A program made the position numbers and the translations under genes. DNA of 64,000 nt from Platynereis dumerilii. Taxonomy: Eukaryota; Annelida; Polychaeta; Phyllodocida; Nereididae. The notes beneath the pieces are model-generated. The model worked only from the letters and a program-made list of their open reading frames with translations, was not told the origin of the DNA and searched no databases. Positions 36,431 through 48,651 of this stretch are shown one piece after another. Every line of letters begins with the position of its first letter. Position 1 is the first letter of the stretch. The DNA is taken from positions 124,001 through 188,000 of the forward strand of contig JAPTHN010000109.1 in assembly GCA_026936325.1 (NCBI GenBank), given 5' to 3'.

Positions 36431-37515
36431 AACTTTTCCCCTTTACTCATAGTTGTCTACCAAACGTCTAGGGCATCAAAACAAGGGTAGGACCACAAAC
36501 CCTAGGACCTTTCCTCTTTGTCATGTAGTTGACAGACACCTGGAGATTGATGCAATTTTGTTTGGCATTAGATGTCACCATATTAGGCAGATCTGACAAA
36601 GCACTTGACTTTTTTTAATGCTTTTTTTTCCTACTTTTTTGCAACCCACAACCTTTGTTCTGCTTTTTTAAACCTTTTTTTGCTCTTCTTCCAATGTTGC
36701 TATTGTAAAACGCTTTTTCTCAAAGGTTTCGTCTTTCAAGCATCAATTGCTTGGTGTTTCTTCTGTCTCAATAACACATGGTAAAGATATGTTGTAGGGC
36801 GATCAACTCTTTTATTCAGATGGTTTTGCAAAAAAAAAGTTTGTTAATTTTTTGTTTGCAAGTTAATCTACATTGATTTACATTTTCATATTTCTGGGCC
36901 TTCTTCTTTTCTGAATTGCCTTTGTTTTCTCATACTCTTGGCATCTGATGCAGCAAAGTTTTGAGTTTTCCATAATGTTACTAGCAATCCAGCATTTCCC
37001 TTACTTCTCACCTTTCCAGATTTTCTTTTACAAGTTTAATTAATTTTTTCAAGTATCAGTAGTATCAGAAGCAAGGTCATGAAGATTTAGTGACATTTGA
37101 ATTGACTCTGAAAGCATTCCTCTTCCTTTTTCTAGTAGCAAGATTCACCTCTCTGCCAACCTGCTCTTGCAGTCAGTCTGCGTGACATTTGTTTACATCC
37201 TGTAGCACATTGTCAGTCTTGCAGTCAAGCAGGTATTTTAACAACCCAAGCAAGAGCTTTTGCAAGCTGGGATGAAAGTCAACACAATCTCTTCCCAGAC
37301 AGCCTGAGACAGGTATTTGTACAGTGTACTGATGCACTCAAGTTTCTTGTTGCTAGTTTTTCACAAGGTGTCAGCGTCTGTTACTCATTACAGAACAAAG
37401 AATTTAGGTGGCTTTATGGTGCAATTGAAAACAAAAATTGGGCAGAGGGAACCATAATTGTTTTGAATACTTACAGTCATTTGAATTCTGCCCAACTAAT
37501 TTTTTCTGCCTTAGT
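36431..37515. other. T-rich non-coding stretch
   Basis: Long T-rich tracts (about 36600-36720 and 36800-36860). No gene is recognised. Confidence 0.4.
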
Positions 37516-37655
37516 CGCTTGCCGGATGTTCATCTGGGCCTTTGTTAGATGGCACTTTCAATCATCCTTCAGCTCATTTCCATGTCTTTCTCCTGTCCTA
37601 ATTAGCCTACCAAGAGCATAAATACACGTAAAGCCCCAATCCATTCATCTGGCTG
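37516..37655 (+). mobile_element. SINE body and tail, head missing
   Basis: Matches the 23177-23395 SINE from GCCGG through CATCTGGGCCT, CAATCATCCTT and CCTAATTAGCCTACCAAG to TAAAGCCCCAATCCATTCATC. The tRNA-like head is absent, consistent with 5' truncation. Confidence 0.7.
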
Positions 37656-39994
37656 TTGAGTCCTCCTTCCTTTAAAATATTAGTGTGCCTTCTGACACTG
37701 ATAAGGGACCATCGATTTAATATTTTAGAGTCTCATCCAAACGATATCTGTCAATATGGCTGTTTTTCTTCTCATCTATTCACTAAGATAGTGTTACCGT
37801 GACAGGAGCTTGAGGGCAATCAAAACTGTAGAACCTTTTTAGGAGTAGACAAAGTTTCACTGAGAATCAATTTTTCTATTGCCTGTAGTAATGGCTGCAT
37901 GGTTGAGATATGCAAGGGTTATTTGATGGCGATGCCACCAAAACTGGAATCTTCCTTTGGTTGAAGCTTGAGCCATACCCAGATTCCAGCAACCAGAAAA
38001 TTCACCAGAGGTAAGAGCCGTGTTGTTGTAGAATACAACCTGAAGTTCTGTGATACCACGTACGCGTGCTTCCATACATACCCAATCCCTGTATCAACAA
38101 GAAACGACATCTGACCACTTGGGAGAATAGGTAATACTTACACAACATGTGTGGGCTCAGTGTTATTGTCATCATGACATCTGCCTGAGGGTATTTTGTG
38201 GGATTTCAGTGCCAGCACAAAGGATTTAGGTATCACAGTGATAACTTGAGAACTGAAAAAAATGGTTGAAAATCAACAAAAAGTTGTTTTCCAAAGCTGC
38301 ATACACAGTATCATTGTTAATTTCACTGTGGGCATGATACGAGAGATGATACAGAAGATCCTTAGAAGAGAAATCCCTCTCCTACAAAAAACAAGACTTT
38401 GAGGGTTACTGTTTCAACACATACCCCTCCCCACTTGTCTTCCTTTCCCCCAGATCCTCTCTTTGTTTGGGGTGCAGACTAACAAAAGAAACAGTTGAGT
38501 TGAAAAGGTTTTATCAAGCAATGAAAAATAGGGGTGAGAACTAAATGAACCTTTGTGAAAAAGTATACAAAACATATATGAAGAAAAATGAAGATGCACT
38601 CCACAAAAACAAAACAAAGTGATGAAGTAAGCAACAGACCATCTGTAAGTGATGAAAGAAACACAAGTCGTAGACAATCTGTATCACATATTTGTTCGAT
38701 ATCCAAGTTCCATACTTTTTATGCATTGCTTTGAGTGGTTTAGCTTGTATGTATATAAGATCATAAGTTAGTAAATTAAGCATATTTTTAGACTTTAAAT
38801 AACATCTCAAGTGATGCCAAAGTGTTGATGGAAATCTGGGGATTAGCTTCCCATTGTTTGCCTCTTGTGAAGTTGTGGATTTTGGCTTTTGGGTCCAATT
38901 TTCATCATCATAGCCAATTTTTAATATTTCTGAATTTTCCGTCATTGTTGTATCTTCGTCCGAAGTCCCCTCACACTACATTGGATATTTCATTTTCTCA
39001 CCAAGCGTTTGAAGAATTATCTTTCATTGAGGCATGGGCATGCGGTATCAGTATCACAGAACTTGAGGTTGTATTCTTAAATATATAATACTGTTCCCAC
39101 CTCTGGCTAATTTTAGAGGTTGGCTGGAATCTAAACATGGCTCAGGCCTGGCAAGTGTTGACCAAATCGGCATTGGCCAAATTAGTATTATAGTTTTGGT
39201 TGCATTTCCATCAAACTCCTTGCATTTTAACCAAAACGAAATGACATTGTGATTGTGAGTAAAAGCTCAGTCTTCCCCAAAAGGTCCATAGTTTGATTGC
39301 CTGAAAGTAATGATTTTTCTGTTGTGGTAGGGTGATGTTTCTGTTTCATTATTTCAAATGTCTGATTTATGAAAAAACAGGATATTTTCCAAAACCTGGA
39401 AAGGACACAAGCAAAGATTACTTTTGTATTGCTGATTTATTATGATCAGCTGAAAATGAAAATACAATCTACATATTCCAGACCATTTCCTGTATTGTCA
39501 ACACTGTATGTTGCTTAGAATACACAGACATTATTTCTGAAAAGAAAAAAAAACTTCCTATATTAATTTCTTCATATGCTTTTCCTAGTTGACCTGTGTG
39601 CTCCAGGATTGCTCCTTTGTACATGAACAAGTTTCTTGAAAGGAAAATAAAAATGAAATATAACAGAAAAAGTTTCTGCACCCAGTAGCATTGTAGAAAA
39701 GAGAATTTATGATGTTTCTCGGTCTTTGTTAACAATACAGTGTTGTGCCTTTGCCAAAATAAATATCACATTATCTTGCATTTTAAGTTTAGTTTTCCCC
39801 TTTTGCTTTTTAATAGTCAAGAAATTATGGGTATTTCTGACGTTATGAGCTCCATCTCTTAACCTTCAGTCAGTGCTTTCAAATTATGTGTTTTGCCTCC
39901 TTGCAATTTAAGGTGCCAACTCTTCTTTAAGTTCTTTATTTGACTTTTCAGCTGTAATTTTCAAATTCCATCTATTAATCATGAACTCCTAGTT
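37656..39994. other. Non-coding stretch, one unproven minus-strand frame
   Basis: A 134-codon minus-strand frame (38945-38541) starts MTENSEILKIGYDDENWTQK. Its first half looks protein-like and is preceded in frame by acidic residues, but its second half is hydrophobic and low in complexity and no splice context was found. It may be a fragment of a transposon ORF or chance. Nothing else is seen. Confidence 0.3.
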
Positions 39995-40115
39995 TGGGAG
40001 ATACTTTTTATGCCATTTTCTCTGTTTTTATGTAGTTCCACCTATGCATCAACAAAGTTCTCCCTGGTATTAGCAATACTTTTTATGTAATTTTCTCTTT
40101 TTTTATGAAGTTCAC
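39995..40115. repeat. Degenerate tandem duplication
   Basis: GATACTTTTTATGCCATTTT and AATACTTTTTATGTAATTTT, each followed by CTCT, T-rich sequence, ATG(T/A)AGTTC and ACCT, lie about 70 bp apart. Confidence 0.6.
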
Positions 40116-41749
40116 ACCTTTTCATTTACCTTTTGAAGTTTCTATTAACTGCTTGGAAATTTTAAAGAAAGGGAGACTTGTAAAAACATGTGTAAGAGCG
40201 TTCAGAATAATCCATCACTGAAATTGATGACATTTCAGGACAATGGGGAGGTACTGAAGTGGTGGAAAGTATATACATCATAGCAATAAATGTCACTCTT
40301 CAAAAATTGTTGTTGAAGATTCATATAGTCCTGGTGAGCTTTGCTCTACATCATACTTGAGAGTTGAAAGGTGCTACTGTTTTCCACATATCTAGAAATC
40401 TAAACAAAAAGGTTTCAATGCACCTTCTGTATGCTGTGTATTCTTTAATACTGGAGGAGGCACTCTCTTCACCTGGGCTTGTTTGAAGTAAAGGTTGTAG
40501 CTTTCTATTGATATAAGTCAAGAAATATATCTATTTCTATATTTTTAATTTATGTAGGACTCGTGCTCCCCTGGACATGTAAATCTGGAAGCAATTGCAG
40601 AGTAATTTACAGAAATTGTTACATCTAAAGCTTGCATCTAATTGTTAATTAAAGCAGATATAAATCATATCATGCTTTACAATGTTATAGAAGTGTGTCT
40701 TAGTAAATGAACATTTTATTCCAAAAAAGCAACCCTCCTCAAACTCGAGATAGAGGTTTGGTTGTGTAAAGTGAGCACTGCTCACACGTCACACTTTCAT
40801 TCTCACAAAATGACTGGTGGAAAAAGGTTTCTTTCTCACTTTTACATTTTTTTCTGCTGCCTGCAGCTGGGAATATGTCTATGCTTAATGGGTCTTTGTA
40901 GGTCCTAAGATTCCAGGCATTTTCTCCACCACCAGACTCAAAAGAGAAAGTGGTTTTGTGTTTGAATTGTATAACATCCAGGTACTAGATCTTTGCTGTT
41001 TCTAACTTTTAGAAAGAAAAATCAAAGTAAACTGGCAAGATGCATTTAATGACTTGTCAATTCCATACAAGAACAATTTGCCTCCAATATCAGTTATTTC
41101 ACTATTTAGTTTTGATTGATAGTGGTCTATGTGGAGGAAAGAAGTTCATCTCACTATGAGGAAAATCTTTGTGCTTTTCTGCCACATCCTTGGGATATCT
41201 CAAAGAACTGTACTTTAGAATCCACACAGTTTAAACACAACTCAGAATACCCAAAAGCAACTAACATTAATTGGCTCAGCACACAGCATTTGTCTTCTGG
41301 CACAGAACTCCCTGGGGTGTTCAGGTGCTGTTTAGTGCCACAGCTAATTAGCCAGGTTAAGTGTGAAAAGTGTCAGATCCTTTCCCTCAGGCTGACGGAT
41401 AGACATGCAGGTTTCAGGGGCTTCACTTGGAAAATTGCCTGACAATGCTGAAGCCTGTTATAAAAGAGGTTTTATGCATCAATATTATAGTTGAAACTTG
41501 TGTGAACAAGAATCCAAGGATTCAACACTAGTGGTTTTTTGGTTGTCACTTGTGAGAGAAGAAGTTTTCAAGTTTGCGTTGTCCCGATGGCATGCTTGTG
41601 TAAGAGAGGTTTGGCAATTTGTCTGCCTGTCTAAGCATCTGGTAGAATTGTATGTCCATTGTCTAAAATTTCCGGGACGAAAGCTATCTATTTTCTGAAA
41701 AGGACATGCCTAGAAAGTTCATAGTCTAATTGGTCTTAGCCTACATAGA
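40116..41749. other. Non-coding stretch, probably SBSPON-like intron or upstream sequence
   Basis: I looked here for the somatomedin-B and thrombospondin exons that should precede the SBSPON-like exon and did not find WSxW or CC-rich coding frames with splice borders. Confidence 0.4.
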
Positions 41750-41885
41750 ATCAAGTTGTTTGCTCTCCAATTTTTGCCATCCATTGCCTTATTAGCATGT
41801 CCTCCCACTGTGATACTGTCCTTATTTTCCTGCCGGAGTACAGAAATATAAGGCATAAAGTCCTATCATCCATCCATACTCTGTT
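41750..41885 (+). mobile_element. SINE tail fragment
   Basis: It shares GTCCTCC.CTG, ATTTTCCTGCC...GAGTACAGAAATA and AAAGTCCTATCATCCATCC with the tail of the 23177 SINE, ending 135 bp before the SBSPON-like exon. Confidence 0.5.
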
Positions 41886-42020
41886 GCTCTGCCTGTGGCA
41901 AGCAGATTGCTGATGATGTTTGCTGCTGTGCGGCAAGTACCACTGCAGCAAATTCATAAACATGTGTTTTCATGTTGTTGGTGATCTCAATGTCTCAAAA
42001 TCGTATTTCTTCTGTTTCAG

Positions 42021-42309
42021 ATACTGCGCTCGTTTCGAGGTGACCAGAAGCAGCCGAGCCTGTTCCGCAGCAAAAGCACGTCAGTGGAGTCGTCAGTTGA
42101 ACAAGGGATCGACAGTTTGCGTAGAGTGCCAGGGATTTGCCATGAAGCACAAGTTGGGAGTCAGATGCAAAGGACACGGTGTATATTTGCAGGAGACTCG
42201 GTGGGACGCTTTCACGATTCCCGGCTGTCACGGAAAATGGGTGATGAAGACGAAGCACGAAGAATGCTCCTGCGACCCAGCCCACGAACTTTCATTCATT
42301 CTTGTATGA
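42021..42309 (+). CDS. SBSPON: SBSPON-like protein, last coding exon
   Basis: Acceptor TTCTTCTGTTTCAG, then 95 codons to a TGA. The translation matches in order the C-terminal domain of vertebrate SBSPON (somatomedin B and thrombospondin type 1 domain protein) as I recall it: YCARFEV for YCMEFKT, a W then KGSTVCVECQGFAM for REGYTVCVDCQPPAM, GVRCKGHG for LRCSGDG, TRWDAFTIPGCHGKW for HWQAIGNPRCQGTW, and ECSCDPAHELSFILV for QCSCPAVHSFIFI. All the cysteines of that module line up. The protein is expected to be secreted and extracellular; its biochemical role is poorly known. The exon enters after two bases of a codon. The SMB and TSP1 exons were not found, so they lie far upstream behind large introns or outside the window. 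The symbol is by similarity. Confidence 0.85.
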
Positions 42310-43680
42310 GACAGTTGACGCTAGACAATGAATTGCCCTCATCTTTTCATATGTCATGATGACTTAGTGTCACTCATCAGGTGGCCTTAATTAAATGCAC
42401 ACTTAAAAAAAAGAAAGAATTTGACACTGACTGAGTTCTAACTGTAAATTTATGAATTTCAGTTTGGAGAATTTTTGTATTTCACTGAAATGTGAATTGA
42501 TCATAATTTTTTACTTTTACTTTTTTTTATCATATATTTTATATTTGACAAAGAAAACGTACCTTGTGCATCAGAATGGTTTGAAATTATTTGTCACAAT
42601 TTTTCATGTGATTGTTAAAGTAAAATAACATTTTCGGAGTGCTACCAATCATATCAACGCACAATTGAGCACTTGAATGATATTATTCTTGGTGCCCTCA
42701 GGATATTACAGTGATCTTTTACAGTGATGACAAGTTTTATGGGTAATCTAATTGTGTAAGAGAAATACAAGTGTAACTGAATATTATGAAAGATATTGCA
42801 TGCCAATTTTCACTTTGTAAACTCAATTATTTTTTAAAATGTGTTTAAAATCTTAGAATGTACACGAAACGAGACTTAACGAGTCGAGAATTTAATTATA
42901 AAACCTGAAGGACTCATTAAAATAATTATAATCTTTTTAATTGATTTACTAAAGAATTAGCATAAATCACTGCCAGTATGTGGTATGAACTGAGAGTATA
43001 TGGTAGGCCTATTTCAGGTAAAAACTTGTCACTATAATGCCTGTGAAATATTGAATACCTTTGCGTTCATACTCTATTTTATATATTATTATAAAGACAT
43101 CTTACATAGTATTTTACGAACTTGTGTATATTTTATTTTTAGGTATATGCTATTTATGTAGCTTAATTTGTCGCATGGTATTATATGGGTCTTTCAATGA
43201 CTAAACTCTCTGGAGACCAAATAAACTGATAAATGGTGCACCATTTTATTTTAGATTTTATAAATTGCATTTTATGTTTATAACACCCACATTGAACTAT
43301 GTAAATTGGCTTTCCTCGAATCCTTGTAAATTATACTATACCCTTTGTATTTCTCCTGATATATCACTATTTTCCATCATTTGTATATTTTATAGCGTAG
43401 TTGACTTATATTATGTACATAAACCGTTTGCCTCTGAGTTAGTTCCTATCCGAACAAAATTAGCTAGTTACATTGTAATTCATTTCGGTTCTTGCCTTCA
43501 CAGAATTTTGTTAGGAATGATAGAACTGTAAATTTATTGCTGATTTTGTTTATTAAAAGTGACCAACAACCAATATTTCTGGTGTTCAAACCATGGACAA
43601 CATAGTTTTTACACTCTAGTCTCACTATTGTTGGGCCTTAATTGCTCTTTTAACAATGACATTTTACACAAATAAAAGGT
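42310..43680 (+). other. Probable 3' UTR of the SBSPON-like gene
   Basis: AT-rich sequence after the stop without other genes. AATAAA signals are at 43220-43225 and 43671-43676, either of which could end the transcript. Confidence 0.45.
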
Positions 43681-45259
43681 AGATTTTATATAATTATATT
43701 ATAAAACATGTGTTCTGTGGTTATTCTATGACATATTTGGCACATAGGCATACCACAGGGAGGGAAGTTTTGTTGCAAGTATTGTCAGGCGCTGCACTTG
43801 AAGCCCCGATATGATCTGAAAGGGCGTCGAGGATCTAAGTGTTGAAGACCGTTGTCCTGTTTCTACTTTAAATTTTGAAAGAGGTTACAAGCTGAGTTAG
43901 ATAGTGCAACTTCTTCTCACACGCTCAGCTTGCCTCATTTCCGAAGGCCTGGGAAGGACCTTTTTAAGTTAAAAATAAAATTTATTGAAGACCTCAGATT
44001 CCATACTGTGTTGCATATCTCTAAATAGCCCGCTCAGGTGCTGATGAGACAAAAAACACTAACTCACTCAAGCCATACCATGTCCTTATATATAATGTTC
44101 GGTATAGACCAAATTTGCAATGTGCTGAACGTCTGCGTTCCTCCGAAGGCTCCGATGAGCTTTGCCGAGACTAACTTCACTTAGGCCGGCCTGATCAAGC
44201 TTGAATCATTCTCAGCTCTGCCAGGAAACACCAGTGTGCAGCAGATTTAATGCACTTCTAAGTCGAGCATTCCACAATTACCATCACTCACTGCCTGGTC
44301 TACCAATAAGTACCCATTCGCACCCAGTTTCAGTGAAGCAATGATTTAAGACAGATCCACTTAGTTTCTCCATGCTGTGACTTGGGTTTGAATGCGCAAC
44401 CATGTGCAACCTAACACATATTCCGCAAGGCCACAACACCCACAGATTGCCACCCCTTTCAATATTCACAGGGACAGGGAACAAATCACCGTAAGTGCAC
44501 TTAGTGCAGCTAGGCGGCAGCACCAGATAAGTGGTGGTTTTTAGTGCCACCTGGTGTTCCAGCTCCAGATCATAAGCCATCATAGCTGCCATCACAGAGT
44601 TCCATAGAGGCGCCCCTAGCGGCAAACTGACGGCAACACACGGCCGCCATATTGCTCCTTGGATTGTGACACTACCAGTGGTGGCTGCATGAATTTGCTG
44701 ATTATGGATGTCCCAGGCTTCAAATTACTGGTTAAAGGTATGTATATGACCACATGAACATCATAGCACATTTCTACAATATGTATGTGACAGTTGTCAG
44801 TGTATTCAGTCTGTAAAACGAGGATCCCATGCATATTTTGGTCCAAAACAGTTTGTTTTGCATGTGTTTTGACAGTGACAGCTGTATTTTTGCGCTCTGA
44901 TTGATGGACTTCTCACTGCTCTAGCTCATGAAATACTTCAGTGACACCAAATATATTTAGTATTATATGTTATTTAGGCCCCCCTTCACCATTTTGCCTG
45001 GTTACTAGCTTGTATCTGCTATATTTCAAGTACACTGACCAGCTGAAAACGGACTTGCAGAAGCAGAGAAAAAAAGTTTAATTTTGGCTTGAGGCTTAGG
45101 ATGATGATCTTTGTGTTTTATTTCCAAATAAAAAAGTTTGTTCAGTCCATGAAAATAATATAAGTCTGTTTCAAGGTACTATGGTAGCCAGTTAATATTT
45201 CTGTTTGGCTGTGTTTATGTGTTGTTCATGTCATGTCCTGTACTGACTGTACTGATTTA
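43681..45259. other. Intergenic stretch with a decayed tRNA-like piece and a promoter-like repeat
   Basis: Minus strand about 44480-44370 has a TTAGGTTGCAC / GCATTCAAACCC pair resembling a decayed A and B box. 44575-44665 (GCCATCACAGAGTTCCATAG, AGGCGCCC, GCCGCCATATTG) is repeated in inverse at 51295-51377. No gene is assigned. Confidence 0.4.
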
Positions 45260-46440
45260 CAGGGGCGGACTGGCCTATGTGGCAGATTTGCAGTTGCCAC
45301 GGACCCATCCACTCAGGGGGGCCCATGTAGGATGTCCAAAGAATAAAATTTCAAGAAAAAAGCAAAGGAGCAAAGCAAAGCCATCCGGTTTACCTTAGTA
45401 AGATGCAATCAAATTGACTAATAAGGACAAGATCTGCTCACTTATATTTTCATGACATTAAATTTGCATTTTCCATATTTTCATTTGACATTATATATTG
45501 TTGGAGTCCTCGAGGCCGGCCTCGTCCTTGAGGCTGACCTCAGAGCCATATTTTGCCAATCCTCGGACTCGGTCTCGTACCCCTTTGGCCTCAGATATAT
45601 GTCCGAGGCCGACCACAAAAAGTAAAATTTTGCTACAACAGTCATACAAGACTTTTGTCTTGTTTTATTCCAATTTCTGTCAGTTTAACTTATCCGAAAG
45701 ATTTATTAACCTATATTATTTCTTAATGAATAATCCTTGTCTGTTAATGTTTTCACAGTCAAGTACGAAGTCATTACCCCTGTAATAATTTGTTTAGCTA
45801 AATCTTATTCTTAGAAAGGTGTTGCTTGATTAAGAAAGGAATATTTGGGGCATGACGCACCTGAAATAAATAATTACTGGTGTTGTTACATGAAATAAAT
45901 TTTTGCCCGAAGGAAAACTCCAGGCCCCCCTGATTATTATATGGTTGCCCCACTAAGTCAGGGCCAGGGGGCAAAGCTCCTGATAATTCCAAGTTAATTA
46001 TAAGGTAAATTGTAATGTATATCATGATGAGACTAATAAAACTTGTTTATCACACTTTATTGATACATAATGTACATACTACATACCGGTATAAATTTAA
46101 TGACTTGATGCGGTACTTTAATTTTTTTTTTGTGCTCCACAGGTGCGGAGATGCCGAAATTTAAAGGAAAGTGCAAGCAGCTAAGATGGAAAAGCAAAAG
46201 TTGGACTCAACGAGTGAGCAATAGAAAGTTCTCATCAGAATCATCTGGGCCCAGCTGAATGATTTTCAGCATGTTGCAAGACATTTTGAATTCCTGATGA
46301 GGAAAAAAGCTGCGCTGGGACAAATCTGAAGATAGAGGAGGAACAAGGGGCTGACTGACACCATATTGGGCAAAGTAAGTCAATAGGCCCCCACTTAAAC
46401 TTAAACATGAAATTATGTATATACACGGCAGCATAAATGG

Positions 46441-46872
46441 CAGGGCTTTGGAGTCGGGTGATAAGTGAACCGACTCCGACTCCCGACTCCTTTGACTTTC
46501 TGAAAAGCAACTCCGACTCCGACTCCTTAGGTCTCCTGAATTCCGACTCCGACTCCCGACTCTGCTTATCGGCATTTTTGCCCATTAATATTACATGATT
46601 AACAGAGAAGAAAAAGTCATTCTACAAAGTTTTCATGGGATCTTTTACATGAATACTTGCTTAGGAAGTTTTAAGTAAAATTTGGAGTTCATTAACATTT
46701 TTGAAACTGTGTTTTTTGTAAAACTATATTAATTATTTTTGGGAGTCAGGAGTCATCACTTTAATTTTCGACTCCGACTCCGACTCCACCTGAAAATCAA
46801 AGTTCGACTCCGACTCCGACTCCACCCAAAAACCTCCGACTCCACGACTCCGACTCCGACTCCAAAGCCCTG
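46441..46872. mobile_element. 432-bp hAT-type MITE
   Basis: The ends CAGGGCTTTGGAGTCGG and their exact inverse are flanked by the exact 8-bp duplication ATAAATGG (46433-46440 and 46873-46880). The subterminal sequence is (CGACTC)n-like on both sides, probably repeated transposase-binding words. There is no coding capacity. Confidence 0.9.
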
Positions 46873-46878
46873 ATAAAT

Positions 46879-47823
46879 GGGCCATTCTCAAATTTCGGGA
46901 CAAAATGCCATGGAAAACGTGGTAACAGAGGGGACTTTTAATGCAGAAAACCTGCATTTTGAGCAATTTAAAAATAGAAAAAATGAAAAAAATTATATAA
47001 GTCTTATTTTCAGAAGTACTTCATCTTAGATCAATCGTTTTTTAAATTAAATATCGATTTTTTTTGTGGTAATGGAGTGGACAGGAATGGTAACGTAGTC
47101 GACAGGAACGGTTTGGTTTTCTCTTAATAGTGGTTTCTACTTGGGAGATAAAAAGTTTTGATTGCATTCTATTGAATCCTGTCACCCTCAGCAATATATA
47201 CATAAAACTTCTTTGAAAAGGTATCACTGGTAAGCTCGGAATTGGAGGTAACGGAGTGGACATTTCAGTGGGACCAAAAAATGTTCCAATTAACTTGTTG
47301 AATACCTGTTTAATGAAAATCTGCAAAGCTGTGGTAGTTTGACGCATGTGCATCTTACGACATTGAGTGGAAATCGCTCATTAAAAACAATAGCGAGCCG
47401 AGCTATGCCTGGTAACGGAGTTGACAAAAAAATTAACATAAACTAGTGACACGTCTTTTACATCAATTACATCAATGAATTGAAACAAGAAAAAAGTTAA
47501 ATATGATGTATATATTAATTCAAGTCTATATTCTAATGAATCGTGCATAGAAACTTTGGAAATGATAGTACATTAGGAGCAAAATTAACACTTGATTTTG
47601 GCACGTCTGGTCCAGTGACAGGGAAAAACCACTGATTTGGCACTGATTACAGGACACAATGCACCAAAAAAGGTCTAATAAATGACTTTTTGTTCCAAAT
47701 GCAGTGGTTCTAAATAGAAATATGAATAACAGATGTGGAGTGACGCTTCAGATATCAATTGCATTCAAATTAATGTCAGGGAACTGGAGTGACACAAATT
47801 GTCCCGAAATTTGAGAATGACCC
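46879..47823. mobile_element. 945-bp inverted-repeat element with GGTAACGGAGTGGACA iterons
   Basis: The ends GGG(C/T)CATTCTCAAATTTC followed by GGGACAA are inverted at both sides. AAAT flanks both ends (46875-46878 and 47824-47827), a possible 4-bp duplication. Inside, GGTAACGGAGTGGACA and variants recur at least five times in both orientations. There is no transposase. The 432-bp MITE inserted exactly at its left edge. Confidence 0.7.
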
Positions 47824-48056
47824 AAATGTGAACATTTGAGGGCCCTGTCTTGTACAGGGCCCAATCAAAATAGGGCCCTATCCTTAAAAGTCAGGTTGTA
47901 TCACACAATAAAATGATAAAAAATATTTTTAATTTGTATTTTTTTTTCCACAATTTCTTTTCCGTTTCTTAAATGGGCCGCCTGGCTGCCCCCATTAGCG
48001 GTTGAGCCTGTGGCTCCTGCCACTTTGCCACATAGGTCAGTCCGCCCCTTCTTCAC

Positions 48057-48135
48057 AGGGAGGGAGGGTTGGTCAAGTGGTAGTGTACTGAGCTGTCAGT
48101 CGTCGGGTCCAGGATTCGAATCCAGCTCTTGCAAT
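48057..48135 (+). mobile_element. SINE head fragment
   Basis: The A box (TTGGTCAAGTGG) and B box (GGATTCGAATCC) match the head of the 23177 SINE through CCAGCTCTTGC. The body is missing. It abuts the right end of the composite hAT-like element. Confidence 0.65.
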
Positions 48136-48409
48136 AAAATTAGAAAAATGTAGATACCCGTCCTAATTGTGACATTTGTTGGCACCTTATTATCATCCTA
48201 AATTTATAGAACAGAGCAATGATTGGAGGACTCTCCTAGAGTAATGCAATTACATGTAGTTTGTTTTACTTTTAAATACATGGTTTTGAATAAATATTAG
48301 AATTTTACTCAGAAGCTTCGGATGTAGCAGCTTAAGAAAATGTGTTAATCTATGTATACTATGTATAGTCAAAACTGATTAATCAACTTGTCATTTTTTA
48401 TCCTTTGCA
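48136..48409. other. Non-coding, probably intron
   Basis: It ends in a pyrimidine-rich acceptor (TTTTTATCCTTTGCAG). Confidence 0.4.
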
Positions 48410-48651
48410 GGTACAGGCAGAATACAACCAGAATTCACAAACTAGCTCTTCTCGTATGGGCCTGGGAAATGAGCTTGACTCATCCAAATATTGACAAGTG
48501 GAAGGCTAACTTTGACAATTTTTTCATCAATGCATCGTCAGACACCATTCTGAGAGATCAAGCCACCATGACCTCGCAAAAGAGAAACATTGCTTTACAT
48601 AAACTGTCTCAATGGGCACACACAGCTTTCAAATGTGTTATACAAGTGTGA
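48410..48651 (+). CDS. Candidate terminal exon, unknown product
   Basis: A strong acceptor (pyrimidine tract, TTTGCAG) is followed by 80 codons and a TGA. The translation starts YRQNTTRIHKLALLVWAWEM, continues KWKANFDNFFINASSDTILR and ends SQWAHTAFKCVIQV, mixed in composition and helix-like. It enters in phase 2 (one base completes the first codon). I do not recognise the family and found no partner exon between the SBSPON-like exon and this one; 46140-46250 has an acceptor-like tract followed by a short basic frame (MPKFKGKCKQLRWKSKSW) that could be transposon-derived. Confidence 0.45.

Larger units (their letters stand above)
45260..48050. mobile_element. 2.8-kb CAGGGGCGGACTGG-type element (hAT-like), composite
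   Basis: The left end CAGGGGCGGACTGGCCTATG and the right end, read inversely AAGGGGCGGACTGACCTATG, form an inverted repeat of about 25 bp. CAGGGGCGGACTGG is a terminus I recall from animal hAT elements. No clear target duplication remains, so it is old. Subterminal blocks are GGGCCC-rich on both sides, and a CTCGAGGCCGGCCTCG-rich tract lies at 45508-45615. It carries no transposase frame. Two other elements lie within it (46441-46872 and 46879-47823). Confidence 0.7.

Noticed and set aside
44284-44625. 113-codon minus-strand frame
   Set aside because: It spans a decayed SINE-like piece and the promoter-like repeat, with no splice context or recognisable domain.
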